From an uncultured Clostridia bacterium (GTDB lineage Bacteria; Bacillota; Clostridia; Christensenellales; Borkfalkiaceae), in NCBI GenBank assembly GCA_944346655.1, contig CALVMP010000006.1, positions 1 to 40,772 on the forward strand: a stretch of DNA of 40,772 bases, in the 5' to 3' direction. Below, in pieces: positions 23,092 to 31,354 of this stretch (its first letter is position 1; each line of letters opens with the position of its first letter). The position numbers and the translations under genes were made by a program. A model generated the notes under the pieces. That model saw nothing but the letters and a program-made list of their open reading frames with translations. It was not told the DNA's origin and did no database searches.

Positions 23092-24444
23092 ATGGAAACG
23101 CAGCCCCTCACAATGCCGCAAACCGCCGCGGCGGAAACACTTGAAAACGAGCGCCGTCACTTCGACCGCGTGCTCGCCCTTGCCCTCGGCATAGGCTCGG
23201 GGCTTCTTTCGTGCGGTGCCTCCGTCTCGAGGGTGGAAATCGCCGTCGAGCGAATTTGCCTTGCCTGCGGAGCAAAGGAGGTCAACGTCATGTCGCTGCC
23301 CTCGGTAATCAATTGCTCCGTAAGAATGGTCGACGGTTCCGAAGTTTCGCAGCTCAAGCGCTGCTATGAAGTTACCAACGACTTCCGCAAAATGGAAAAT
23401 TACAACCAGCTCTCCCGCGATATATGCGCGGGCAAAATAACGGCGGAGGAGGCTGAGTCAAGGCTTGAACAGATTAACGTCTCCAAGGGCTATCCTCTTC
23501 CCGTCGCGGTCCTGAGCGGCGGACTTGTCGCGGGCATATTCACAATCTACTTCGGCGGCTCGCTCATCGACGGCATACCCGCGTTTTTAATCGGCTGCCT
23601 CATGCTCTATGTGAGCACACTCCTTTCGCGCAGGGATTTCAACGCCTACGCCCGCACCTTCGTACTCTCCGTAATCGGCGGCGTCTGCTCCATACTTTTA
23701 ACCCGCCTGTTCATACTCTGCGGGGCGCGCTGCCACGTCTCCATGGTCTCTATCGGCACCATAATGGTGGTGGTTCCGGGGCTTCTCATCTGCAACGCCG
23801 TACGCGATATGTTCCTCGGCGATATCTATTCGGGCGCCTTCGAGCTCATGAGCGGACTTTTGACCATTCTCGCCATAGCGGCGGGCTACAGCGCCTCGAT
23901 AATGATACTCCGCTCCGTAATGGTCGAGCTCGTCGATACGCGCACCGGGACAGAGGACTACATATACAGAATAATCACCTGTCTTTTCGGCGCGTGCTCC
24001 GTGGGCGTAATGTTCAACTGCGACCTCAAAAAAATACTTATCGGCGTGGGTAACATTCTCGCCACGTTCGCAGTCTATCTCGTCATCGAATACTTCTACG
24101 CCGATAATTTCTTTCTGCAATTTTTTATACCCACACTGCTTGCCGCGCTCATCTCCGAAATTTTAGCCCGCCTCTTCAAGGCTCCGTCAACCATATTCCT
24201 CGTGCCCGCAATAATAGTTCTCGTCCCCGGCGGTTCTCTCTATTATACCGTAAATTATATAGTCAACGCCGACATGGCTCAGGCGGCGGCATGGGGCGAA
24301 CGCGCCGCGCTCTCCCTCCTCGGCATAGCCGTCGGCATCTCGGTTATCTCTGCAATCTTTCAGATAATCCACCCCCTCAAGGGCAAGGCGGCTATAAAGC
24401 GCTTTCTCCGCTTAAAAAATAAACACTCGGAAGGTGACAAATAA
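23092..24444 (+). CDS. fused ThrE-type threonine/serine exporter
   Basis: 450 residues combining the two halves that in many Firmicutes are separate genes. Residues about 25-270 form the ThrE/DUF1212 half (ALGIGSGLLSCGASVSRVE, CGAKEVNVMSLPSVINCSV, then five hydrophobic helices with VVPGLLICNAVRDMFLGD). Residues about 290-430 form the ThrE_2/DUF3815 half (CSVGVMFNCDLKK, IFLVPAIIVLVPGGSLYYTV). In Corynebacterium the fused protein exports threonine and serine using the proton-motive force; substrate here is inferred. The short N-terminus starts at the only suitable ATG, eight bases after a TATAAT box, suggesting leaderless translation. gltX begins within its stop codon, so the two are co-transcribed. 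Confidence 0.88.
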   Translation: METQPLTMPQTAAAETLENERRHFDRVLALALGIGSGLLSCGASVSRVEIAVERICLACGAKEVNVMSLPSVINCSVRMVDGSEVSQLKRCYEVTNDFRKMENYNQLSRDICAGKITAEEAESRLEQINVSKGYPLPVAVLSGGLVAGIFTIYFGGSLIDGIPAFLIGCLMLYVSTLLSRRDFNAYARTFVLSVIGGVCSILLTRLFILCGARCHVSMVSIGTIMVVVPGLLICNAVRDMFLGDIYSGAFELMSGLLTILAIAAGYSASIMILRSVMVELVDTRTGTEDYIYRIITCLFGACSVGVMFNCDLKKILIGVGNILATFAVYLVIEYFYADNFFLQFFIPTLLAALISEILARLFKAPSTIFLVPAIIVLVPGGSLYYTVNYIVNADMAQAAAWGERAALSLLGIAVGISVISAIFQIIHPLKGKAAIKRFLRLKNKHSEGDK

Positions 24445-26090
24445 TGGACCTCAAAAAACTCGCAAAAACGCTCATTCCCGACGAAAATCTTCTTCCTCTC
24501 GAAGAATATGAAAAAATGTATCCCCCCCGCAATTTGCCGAAGGGAGCGGAGGTAACCCGTCTCGCGCCTTCGCCCACGGGCTTTATTCACCTCGGCAATC
24601 TCTATTCCGCCCTCGCTGACGAGCGCATAGCCCACACCACGGGCGGAGTTTTTTATCTGAGAATTGAGGACACCGACGAAAAGAGAAAGGTAGAGGGCGC
24701 CGTCGAGTCGGTCATCCGCTCTTTAAAATACTTCAACATAAACTTCGACGAGGGCGCCGAAATAGATTCACCCCTCAACAGTTACGGTCCCTATTACCAG
24801 AGGCAGCGCGCCTCAATCTACCGCGCCTTTGCAAAGGACCTTATCGAGCGCGGGCTCGCCTATCCCTGCTTCTGCACGGAGGAGGAGCTCAACGCCGTAA
24901 GGGAGGAGCAGACGGCGAATAAGGAAATTACAGGCTACTACGGCAAATACGCCAAGTGCCGCAACCTCTCCGAAGAGGAAATATACTTAAATCTCTCCGC
25001 GGGCAAACCCTTTGTAATAAGGCTCAAATCGCACGGTTCGACCGCCAACAAGCTCACCTTCCGCGACAGAATAAAGGGTGAGATAACCGTAACGCAGAAC
25101 GATCAGGACGTGGTCATCTTAAAGTCGGACGGCATTCCCACCTACCACTTCGCCCACGCCATAGACGACCACTTCATGCGCACGACTCTCGTCATACGCG
25201 GCGAGGAATGGCTCTCCAGCCTGCCCGTGCATATAGAGCTGTTTGAAGTGCTCGGCTTTCCTATGCCCGCGTACGGTCACACCTGCTCACTCATGAAGGT
25301 GGACGGCGGCACAAAGCGCAAACTCTCAAAGCGCAAAGACCCCGAACTATCCCTCGACTATTACCGCAAAGACGGCTATTACCCCGTCGCCGTGGTCAAG
25401 TATCTCATGACCATTTTAAACTCCAACTTCGAGGAATGGGAGCGCAAAAACCCCGCGGCGGACTACACTCAGTTCAAATTCACCATCGAAAAGATGGGCA
25501 AAAGCGGCGCCCTCTTCGATCTCGACAAACTCAACGATATCTCCAAAAACGAACTCTCCAAACTCTCCCCCGAAGAAATGTACGGCTTCCTGTACTCGTG
25601 GGTGAACGAGTTCGGCACCCAAGCCGACATGGAGCACTTCAAAGACAGGGATTATATAATCGCGGTTTTGAATCTCATAATGGGAGTGGGCGGCAAAAAG
25701 CGCCGCAAGGATATCGAACGCGCCTCGCAGGGCGTCCGCATGATAGATTACTTCTTCGACGATACTTTCAGCCCCGACTATTCTTTCCGCTTCGACGGTC
25801 AGACGGTAAAGGGAATAATTTCCTCCTTTGCCGAAGTTTACGACCCCGCCGACGACAACTCCGCATGGTTTGCCAAGGTAAAGGGAGTGGCTGCCGCCCA
25901 CGGCTTCGCCGCCGAAATGAGCGAATATAAAGCCAATCCCGAAAATTACAAGGGTAGCGTTGCCGACGTTGCGGAAATTCTGCGCATAGCCGTAACGGGT
26001 ATGGCGAACTCGCCCGACCTCTGCACCATAATGGGCATTCTCGGCAAGGACCGCAGCTTAAAGCGTCTCGCCGCGGCTATGGAAAGCTGA
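24444..26090 (+). CDS. gltX: glutamyl-tRNA synthetase
   Basis: Charges tRNA with glutamate. The class I catalytic core is clear: TRLAPSPTGFIHLGN (38-52; HIGH-type motif IHLG), YLRIEDTDEKRK (71-82), CFCTEEELNAVREEQ, DVVILKSDGIPTYHFAHAIDDH and the KMSKS-type loop KRKLSKRKD (291-299). At 548 residues it is longer than the common 470-500, with about 35 additional residues before the HIGH region and a long C-terminal anticodon-binding part. It could be a non-discriminating enzyme also charging tRNA-Gln; sequence alone does not decide. The ATG shares its A with the stop of the thrE-type gene; GGAAGG lies upstream. Confidence 0.95.
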   Translation: MDLKKLAKTLIPDENLLPLEEYEKMYPPRNLPKGAEVTRLAPSPTGFIHLGNLYSALADERIAHTTGGVFYLRIEDTDEKRKVEGAVESVIRSLKYFNINFDEGAEIDSPLNSYGPYYQRQRASIYRAFAKDLIERGLAYPCFCTEEELNAVREEQTANKEITGYYGKYAKCRNLSEEEIYLNLSAGKPFVIRLKSHGSTANKLTFRDRIKGEITVTQNDQDVVILKSDGIPTYHFAHAIDDHFMRTTLVIRGEEWLSSLPVHIELFEVLGFPMPAYGHTCSLMKVDGGTKRKLSKRKDPELSLDYYRKDGYYPVAVVKYLMTILNSNFEEWERKNPAADYTQFKFTIEKMGKSGALFDLDKLNDISKNELSKLSPEEMYGFLYSWVNEFGTQADMEHFKDRDYIIAVLNLIMGVGGKKRRKDIERASQGVRMIDYFFDDTFSPDYSFRFDGQTVKGIISSFAEVYDPADDNSAWFAKVKGVAAAHGFAAEMSEYKANPENYKGSVADVAEILRIAVTGMANSPDLCTIMGILGKDRSLKRLAAAMES

Positions 26091-26091
26091 C

Positions 26092-26889
26092 ATGACAATC
26101 TTTTTATCCCTCTGTTTTCTCTTCTTTGTGGGCAGCTGCCTCGGGTGGGTTGCCGAACTCTTTTTCCGCCGCTTCGTGTCGGCGAAAAAGTGGGTCAACC
26201 CCGGCTTTTTAACGGGACCGTACCTGCCCATCTACGGCTTCGGACTCGTCGGACTGTACGCCATGTGCGCCATCCCCGTAAACACCGGCAGCTACTGGGG
26301 CGACGCCGTCGTTACGATGGTTCTAATGGGCGTCGCCATGACGGCAATCGAATATATCGGCGGACTTATATTCATCAAGGGCATGCACATAAAGCTGTGG
26401 GATTACTCCAATCAGTGGGGCAATATTCAGGGCATAATTTGTCCCCTCTTTTCTGCAATCTGGACGGTCGCGGGCGCCGTATATTATTTTGCGGTGGACC
26501 CCTTTGTCATCTCGTGGGTGGAATGGTTTGTCTCCCACATGGAGTTCTCCTTCGTCGTCGGCATGTTCTTCGGCGTATTCTTCGTAGACCTTGCGCATTC
26601 GGTCAATCTCTCCGTGCGCATCCGGGCGTATGCAAAGGAGAAGGGCATAGTCGTCGCCTATGAAAAACTCAAGCTCGATATCAGGACGCGGCTTGATAAT
26701 CTCCGCGCAAAGTCGCGCATAGACGATCTGCGCGCCGCAGTGGAACGGCAGGGCAAAAAAATTAAAAAAGCAAGCTTTTTCTTTCCCTTTAAATCGGACA
26801 GGAGTCTTGAAGACAGCCTTAAGGACTATGCCGACCTCGATTCGAAGGATAAGGGTGCAGACTATATCGAAAAGAAGAACAAAAACTGA
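26092..26889 (+). CDS. CmpB-type (PF06541) putative ABC transporter permease
   Basis: 265 residues. The N-terminal part has about five membrane helices and the family pattern: GSCLGWVAELFFRRF, WVNPGFLTGPYLPIYGFG, IEYIGGLIFIKG, LWDYSNQWGNIQGIICPLFS. Despite the Pfam name ABC_trans_CmpB, transport has not been shown for most members. The C-terminal 95 residues are a charged, probably cytoplasmic extension rich in Lys, Arg and Asp (helical, with a repeated DDLRA/DNLRA pattern). The gene starts one base after the gltX stop. It ends before a 110-base gap with the ABC transporter promoter. Confidence 0.82.
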   Translation: MTIFLSLCFLFFVGSCLGWVAELFFRRFVSAKKWVNPGFLTGPYLPIYGFGLVGLYAMCAIPVNTGSYWGDAVVTMVLMGVAMTAIEYIGGLIFIKGMHIKLWDYSNQWGNIQGIICPLFSAIWTVAGAVYYFAVDPFVISWVEWFVSHMEFSFVVGMFFGVFFVDLAHSVNLSVRIRAYAKEKGIVVAYEKLKLDIRTRLDNLRAKSRIDDLRAAVERQGKKIKKASFFFPFKSDRSLEDSLKDYADLDSKDKGADYIEKKNKN

Positions 26890-26926
26890 AAATTGCGTGA
26901 AGTTAAACATTTTCAGCCGCGCTCCG

Positions 26927-26956
26927 TTGACATTTCAAGGGGCGCGGTGCTATTAT
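26927..26956 (+). promoter_or_regulatory. promoter of the MacB-like ABC transporter gene
   Basis: TTGACA (26927-26932), 18 bases, TATTAT (26951-26956). CCGCGC and GCGCGG arms flank the -35 region and could pair in read-through RNA. Confidence 0.65.
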
Positions 26957-27000
26957 ATTAAAGTAATCTGACTAATCAATCCGACGGAAGGATTTATAAT

Positions 27001-28863
27001 ATGCTTGAATTAAAGAACATTAAAAAAGAGTACGAAGTTGCGGGCGGCGTGGTGCCCGCTCTCAAGGGAGTATCCTTAAAATTCCGCAAGAGCGAATTCG
27101 TCTCCGTGCTCGGTCCCTCGGGCTGCGGCAAAACTACCTTACTCAATATCATAGGCGGTCTCGACCACTACACCTCGGGCGACCTTATAATAAACGGCGT
27201 CAGCACCAAGGAATATACCGACAGGGACTGGGACACCTACCGCAACCACTCCATAGGCTTTATTTTCCAAAGCTATCATTTAATTCCCCACCAGACCATT
27301 CTCCAGAACGTCGAACTCGCCCTCATGATTGCGGGCGTGGGCAAGCACGAAAGGAGGAAGAGGGCAATTGAAGCGCTCGACAAGGTGGGCTTGAAGGATA
27401 AAATCCACAACCGTCCCAACCAGCTTTCGGGCGGTCAGGCGCAGAGGGTGGCAATTGCCCGCGCCCTCGTAAACGACCCCGAAATTGTGCTCGCCGACGA
27501 ACCCACGGGCGCGCTCGACTCCAAGACCTCCGTCCAGATAATGGAGCTTTTAAAGGAGATCTCCCGCGACCGCCTCGTAATAATGGTCACGCACAACCCC
27601 GAGCTTGCCCAAAGGTACTCCACGCGAATCATAAGGCTTTTAGACGGCGCAGTCATCGGCGACAGCCGTCCCTTCACGGTTGAGCCTCCCGCGCCCGCTG
27701 CGGAACTTTCGAAAAAGGACAAAAAACACGCGCAGAAGGAGCGCAAAAAGAGCGGCAGAAGGCAGTCGGCAATGCCTGCCCGCGTCGCCTTTTCCCTCTC
27801 CTTAAAGAACCTTCTCTCCAAGCGCAAGCGCACGGCAATGGTTTCTGTCGCGGGCTCCATAGGCATAATCGGCGTATCGATGGTGCTTGCCATCTCCTCG
27901 GGCGTTCAGGCGTATATAAACGACATGCAGGACGACATGCTCTCCGGCAACCCCGTCTCCATAACCGAAACGGCTGTGGACTTCACCTCGCTCATGTCGC
28001 TATCTTCGGCTTCGACGCCCGACATAGACATAACCAAGCTCGACGACAAGGTGTACGTCAACTCCTTAATGGAAACTTTGGGTACCTTCGCGGGCGAGTT
28101 CTCCACCACAAACAACATAAACGAACGTTACCTCAGCTATATAAATTCCATTCCCCGGGAGTACTACAACGTAATGCAGTACGACTACGGGTTCGACGTG
28201 GCAAACAATATATATACCGACTTTAAGGTAGACTCCGCGGCTGAAACCGCCGCCGACGGCACTTTGTCTATCACGGCGATACGCGGCATGTATGCTCAGA
28301 TTTTAAGCGAACAGGAGGACTATGCCGAATTCGCAGGCACAATTGCCACCGTCGCCACCTTCGAGGAACTGCCCGACAACTATCAATATATTTTGAGTCA
28401 GTACGACATAATCGCCGCATACGACGGAGGGGAGATAATAACAGACGCCTCTCTCCTCACGGACGAACAGCTCGAAGCTATCTTTGACGACAAAAGCTCC
28501 CTGATAATGGTAACCGACGCCGAAACCATTCCCGACTTAATGCTCGGTCAGTTCGGGTATCTTACGCAGAAGGAATTTTTAAACTACGCCTTTGCCGCAG
28601 TCGACAACGAACTCTATGACGAGGAAGTCGGTCTCGTGGGCAGCGGTCAGGGCGACGACGAGGGCTTCGACTATTCAAAATTCATAGGTCCGGACTCTAA
28701 AACGTTCACATGGTATCCCAACAATCAAATTTACCAGCAAATTCCCGGCATGTTCGTCTACAAGCCGTACCTTTCGGGCAACTTCGCCGAGTCGGAGGAA
28801 AACGGAATAACCTACACAACTCCCCCTGCCCGATATCGACCAATCGTGCGAAGAGGCGGTTGA
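27001..28863 (+). CDS. MacB-like ABC transporter, N-terminal ATPase and first permease part (frameshifted)
   Basis: Residues 1-225 are an ABC ATPase of the MacB/LolD type: Walker A GPSGCGKT (38-45), FQSYHLIPHQT, LSGGQ (142-146), LADEPTGALDS (164-174), VTHNPELA. A basic linker (about 235-265) joins it to a FtsX-like permease, whose first helix (about 282-302, SVAGSIGIIGVSMVLAI) leads to a large extracytoplasmic domain. The frame then hits a run of five C at 28822-28826, changes into an unrelated tail (PPARYRPIVRRGG) and stops. Removing one C restores the frame into the part at 28883-29875. Intact, it would be a 957-residue fusion exporter for peptides or lipids. AAGGA precedes the ATG. Confidence 0.9.
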   Translation: MLELKNIKKEYEVAGGVVPALKGVSLKFRKSEFVSVLGPSGCGKTTLLNIIGGLDHYTSGDLIINGVSTKEYTDRDWDTYRNHSIGFIFQSYHLIPHQTILQNVELALMIAGVGKHERRKRAIEALDKVGLKDKIHNRPNQLSGGQAQRVAIARALVNDPEIVLADEPTGALDSKTSVQIMELLKEISRDRLVIMVTHNPELAQRYSTRIIRLLDGAVIGDSRPFTVEPPAPAAELSKKDKKHAQKERKKSGRRQSAMPARVAFSLSLKNLLSKRKRTAMVSVAGSIGIIGVSMVLAISSGVQAYINDMQDDMLSGNPVSITETAVDFTSLMSLSSASTPDIDITKLDDKVYVNSLMETLGTFAGEFSTTNNINERYLSYINSIPREYYNVMQYDYGFDVANNIYTDFKVDSAAETAADGTLSITAIRGMYAQILSEQEDYAEFAGTIATVATFEELPDNYQYILSQYDIIAAYDGGEIITDASLLTDEQLEAIFDDKSSLIMVTDAETIPDLMLGQFGYLTQKEFLNYAFAAVDNELYDEEVGLVGSGQGDDEGFDYSKFIGPDSKTFTWYPNNQIYQQIPGMFVYKPYLSGNFAESEENGITYTTPPARYRPIVRRGG

Positions 28864-28882
28864 CCTCTCTGTAAAGCTCATT

Positions 28883-29875
28883 TTGCAGAAAAAGGAGGAT
28901 ATCTCCTACGGCTGTCTGTCCACGGGTTTCTACCACACGAACGCCCTCACGCAGTACATGCACGAGGACAGCCTGAATAGCGACATAGTGCAGTATATCA
29001 ACGCTACCGAAGAGGGATACCTGTCCATACTTCCCTATTTCTTCAACTACGTCAACTTCTCCGACGTCAATTCGGACGGAGTGATAGACGGCGAGGACTA
29101 TGCCGCAAACACCTCAACTGCAAGGAGCGCCGTCTACGACTCGGGCAACATAATGGATATGATCACGTCCGGTCTCGCGGGCAGCAATACCGGAAACCCC
29201 GAGGACAACACCCTCATGCATGTCAAGGCTTCCCTTCTCGGCGGTGCGGAAATTCCCGTTTCGGTCTATATCTATCCCGTCGACTTCGACACAAAGACGC
29301 AGATCACCGACTACCTCGACGAATGGAACTCCCTCTGCGAAAGCGGAGCCGAATATACCTGGACCGATTCGGACGGCGTCGAGCACATCGATGTGCTCGG
29401 GGTGGGCGACAAGATAACCTACACCGATACGGTAGGGCTTATCATAAACATGGTCAACGCCATGATTCAGATGATAACCATAGCCCTCATAGCCTTTACG
29501 GCTCTGTCGCTCGTCGTCTCCACGGTAATGATAGGCATAATAACTTATGTCTCCGTCGTCGAAAGGGTAAAGGAGATCGGCATCCTCCGTGCCGTCGGCG
29601 CAAGGAAGAAGGATATCAAGAGGCTGTTCAACGCCGAAACCTTTATAATAGGTCTGGTTGCGGGCATAATAGGCATACTCATAACCTACATTCTCTCCTT
29701 TATCGTCAACATTGTCGTATTCTTCATTGCGGGCATTTGGGGGATTGCAGCTCTCCCTTGGTGGCAGGCGCTCATAATGATAGCCCTCTCGGTTGCATTG
29801 ACCCTCATCTCGGGTCTCATTCCAGCCGCGGCGGCAGCCAAAAAGGACCCCGTCGTCGCTCTCAGAACAGAATAA
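28883..29875 (+). CDS. C-terminal FtsX permease part of the same ABC transporter
   Basis: The reading frame that continues the transporter can be followed from 28826; the first usable in-frame start codon after it is a TTG at 28883, so an independent protein is doubtful. It holds the rest of the extracytoplasmic domain (with an EF-hand-like DVNSDGVIDGEDY stretch, Asp-rich and possibly calcium-binding) and the three-helix FtsX domain: IALIAFTALSLVVSTVMIGI, VSVVERVKEIGILRAVGARK (the classic FtsX signature), two further helices and the terminal ISGLIPAAAAAKKDPVVALR. The gene ends at a good terminator. Either the sequence has a one-base error or the gene is inactivated or frameshift-controlled. 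Confidence 0.85.
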   Translation: MQKKEDISYGCLSTGFYHTNALTQYMHEDSLNSDIVQYINATEEGYLSILPYFFNYVNFSDVNSDGVIDGEDYAANTSTARSAVYDSGNIMDMITSGLAGSNTGNPEDNTLMHVKASLLGGAEIPVSVYIYPVDFDTKTQITDYLDEWNSLCESGAEYTWTDSDGVEHIDVLGVGDKITYTDTVGLIINMVNAMIQMITIALIAFTALSLVVSTVMIGIITYVSVVERVKEIGILRAVGARKKDIKRLFNAETFIIGLVAGIIGILITYILSFIVNIVVFFIAGIWGIAALPWWQALIMIALSVALTLISGLIPAAAAAKKDPVVALRTE

Positions 29876-29886
29876 CTTCAACCGTT

Positions 29887-29920
29887 AACTTGCCGGCAAG
29901 CCTCTTGCCGGTAAGTTTTG
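29887..29920 (+). terminator. terminator of the ABC transporter gene
   Basis: A 14-bp stem with one G-U pair (29887-29900 with 29904-29917), a CCT loop and a TTTTG tail. Confidence 0.85.
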
Positions 29921-30008
29921 TCTATAAAGCGCCGCCAGGGACCAAAGCGTTCGGCTTAAAAATATTTCACTTATGCGGTCATTTTTTTATCAAACGGCTC
30001 AACTGTTA

Positions 30009-30037
30009 TTGACATTCCCTTCATTAACTGGTAAAAT
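30009..30037 (+). promoter_or_regulatory. sigma-A promoter of the FMN lipoprotein-ApbE cassette
   Basis: TTGACA (30009-30014), 17 bases, TAAAAT (30032-30037), with ACAGGAG before the ATG at 30062. Confidence 0.85.
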
Positions 30038-30061
30038 ATTATCAATAGAACAGGAGTTAAT

Positions 30062-31306
30062 ATGAGCGGTAAAAAGTTTTTAAAAATAATTGCGGCAGCC
30101 GGGCTTGCAGGTTCTCTCTGCGCGGGCGGCTTCGCGCTTTCGGGCTGCGGCTGGACGACCGAAACCGTTTCGGGCGAATATCACTATGCCAATGCGTGGA
30201 ACGACGCCGCGCCCGATTATGGCGTAAAAGTCAACGTTGAAGTTCAGACCGACGACAAGGGCGACCGCATACGCAAGGTCACCATTGCCGAAAGCGAGTA
30301 TGTACCGCTCTCCTCAGAAGGCAACGGCTGGACGGCTGAAGACAGGCAGAACTATCTTGAAAACGAGCAAACCCTCTTAAACGCCTACCGCGGTCTGTAT
30401 GTCGCGGATGTATTGGCGTACACCGTGCCCACCGACGCCTCGGGCGGTCCTTTAACCTCCTCATATCCCTCGGGCGCACCCGTAATAACGGGGGCAACGC
30501 AGAGCTCGGGAAGGCTCCTTCTCGCCGTGCAGAACGCCCTTTTAAACTTCGGTTACGAGGTAAAGGAGGGCGAATACAGCTATCCCAATCCGTGGGCGCC
30601 CTACACAACCTACGGCATCGCCGTAAAGGTCATTTTAAAGGATAACGTTATAAAAAAGGTCGTCACAGTCGACAGCGAACACACCGAAGTTTCGGCTAAC
30701 TGGGAGGACAGAACAATCTGGCTCAGCGGCGAGGCTGCGCTTCTCGACAGATATAAAGATAAAACGGCAGAGGAGGTGCTTGCGGTCACTGTCACAACGG
30801 ATGATGACGGCACGCCCGCCGCAGTTTCAAACGAAATCTATAATATTACGGGCGCTACACAGAGCTCGGGCAGGCTTCTCCTTGCCGTGCAGAACGCCCT
30901 CGGCGGCGGCACGCCGTCCATAGATATGCCCTCGGGCACCTATGAAGGAGAGTATCACTACAACAGCTGGGGCACCGAGTACGGAGTAAAGGTCAGCGTA
31001 GCCGTCGATAAAGGCATAGTAACTTCGGTTACCATTCTCGAAAGCGACTATACCAACGTAACCTCCCCGGATAAATGGAGCGAGGAAGGCGTTGCCAATT
31101 ACAACCAGAACCTCGGCACTCTTCTCTCCGTATACAACGGCATGACGGTGCAGCAGGTGCTCGCCCTCGATGTTGAAACGGAAAGCGGAGGCGCACCCAA
31201 TGTAGACAGCTACCCCTCGGGCGCACCTGTAATAACGGGGGCAACGCAGAGTTCGGGAAGGCTCCTTCTCGCCGTGCAGAGCGCTCTTGAAAACTACGGT
31301 AAATAA
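30062..31306 (+). CDS. lipoprotein with three FMN-binding domain repeats (PplA-like)
   Basis: 414 residues. A signal peptide (KKFLKIIAAAGLAGSLCAGG) ends at the lipobox ALSGC (Cys29), so the mature protein is a surface lipoprotein. Three repeats follow, at about residues 36-163, 167-282 and 293-414. Each starts GEYxY with a GVKVxV/GIAVKV strand and ends ITGATQSSGRLLLAVQ; the TGAT sites are 143-146, 263-266 and 392-395. TGAT is the FMN attachment motif of RnfG/NqrC and PplA-type proteins, where ApbE joins FMN to the last threonine. The acidic residue often found before the motif is absent here, so each site needs testing. An ApbE gene follows directly and the rnf operon faces it, indicating an extracytoplasmic flavin electron carrier. 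Confidence 0.88.
   Translation: MSGKKFLKIIAAAGLAGSLCAGGFALSGCGWTTETVSGEYHYANAWNDAAPDYGVKVNVEVQTDDKGDRIRKVTIAESEYVPLSSEGNGWTAEDRQNYLENEQTLLNAYRGLYVADVLAYTVPTDASGGPLTSSYPSGAPVITGATQSSGRLLLAVQNALLNFGYEVKEGEYSYPNPWAPYTTYGIAVKVILKDNVIKKVVTVDSEHTEVSANWEDRTIWLSGEAALLDRYKDKTAEEVLAVTVTTDDDGTPAAVSNEIYNITGATQSSGRLLLAVQNALGGGTPSIDMPSGTYEGEYHYNSWGTEYGVKVSVAVDKGIVTSVTILESDYTNVTSPDKWSEEGVANYNQNLGTLLSVYNGMTVQQVLALDVETESGGAPNVDSYPSGAPVITGATQSSGRLLLAVQSALENYGK
30470..30541 (+). repeat. 72-base DNA repeat, copy 1, coding for the first FMN site
   Basis: Matches 31217-31288 at 68 of 72 positions by direct reading. It encodes SGAPVITGATQSSGRLLLAVQ of the first FMN module. The middle module carries a more diverged version near 30842-30900. 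Confidence 0.85.
31217..31288 (+). repeat. 72-base DNA repeat, copy 2, coding for the third FMN site
   Basis: The partner of 30470-30541; three of the four differences are C/T and one is A/G. The near identity suggests recent duplication or gene conversion between module one and module three. Confidence 0.85.
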
Positions 31307-31318
31307 ATCTTAAAATAA

Positions 31319-31344
31319 AAAAGCCCGCCCTGCGGCGGGCTTTA
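31319..31344 (+). terminator. hairpin between the FMN lipoprotein and apbE, partial terminator
   Basis: AAGCCCGCC (31321-31329), CTGC, GGCGGGCTT (31334-31342), preceded by A-run and followed by TAAGTTT. The tail is weak, so some transcription should pass into apbE, whose start lies 12 bases downstream. Confidence 0.65.
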
Positions 31345-31354
31345 AGTTTAAATA

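Noticed and set aside
28885-28900. AAGGAGG inside the ABC transporter, possibly a ribosome site for an independent second protein
   Set aside because: The sequence codes for KKEDI in the continuous transporter frame, and no start codon lies at proper spacing; the frame is better explained as one split gene.
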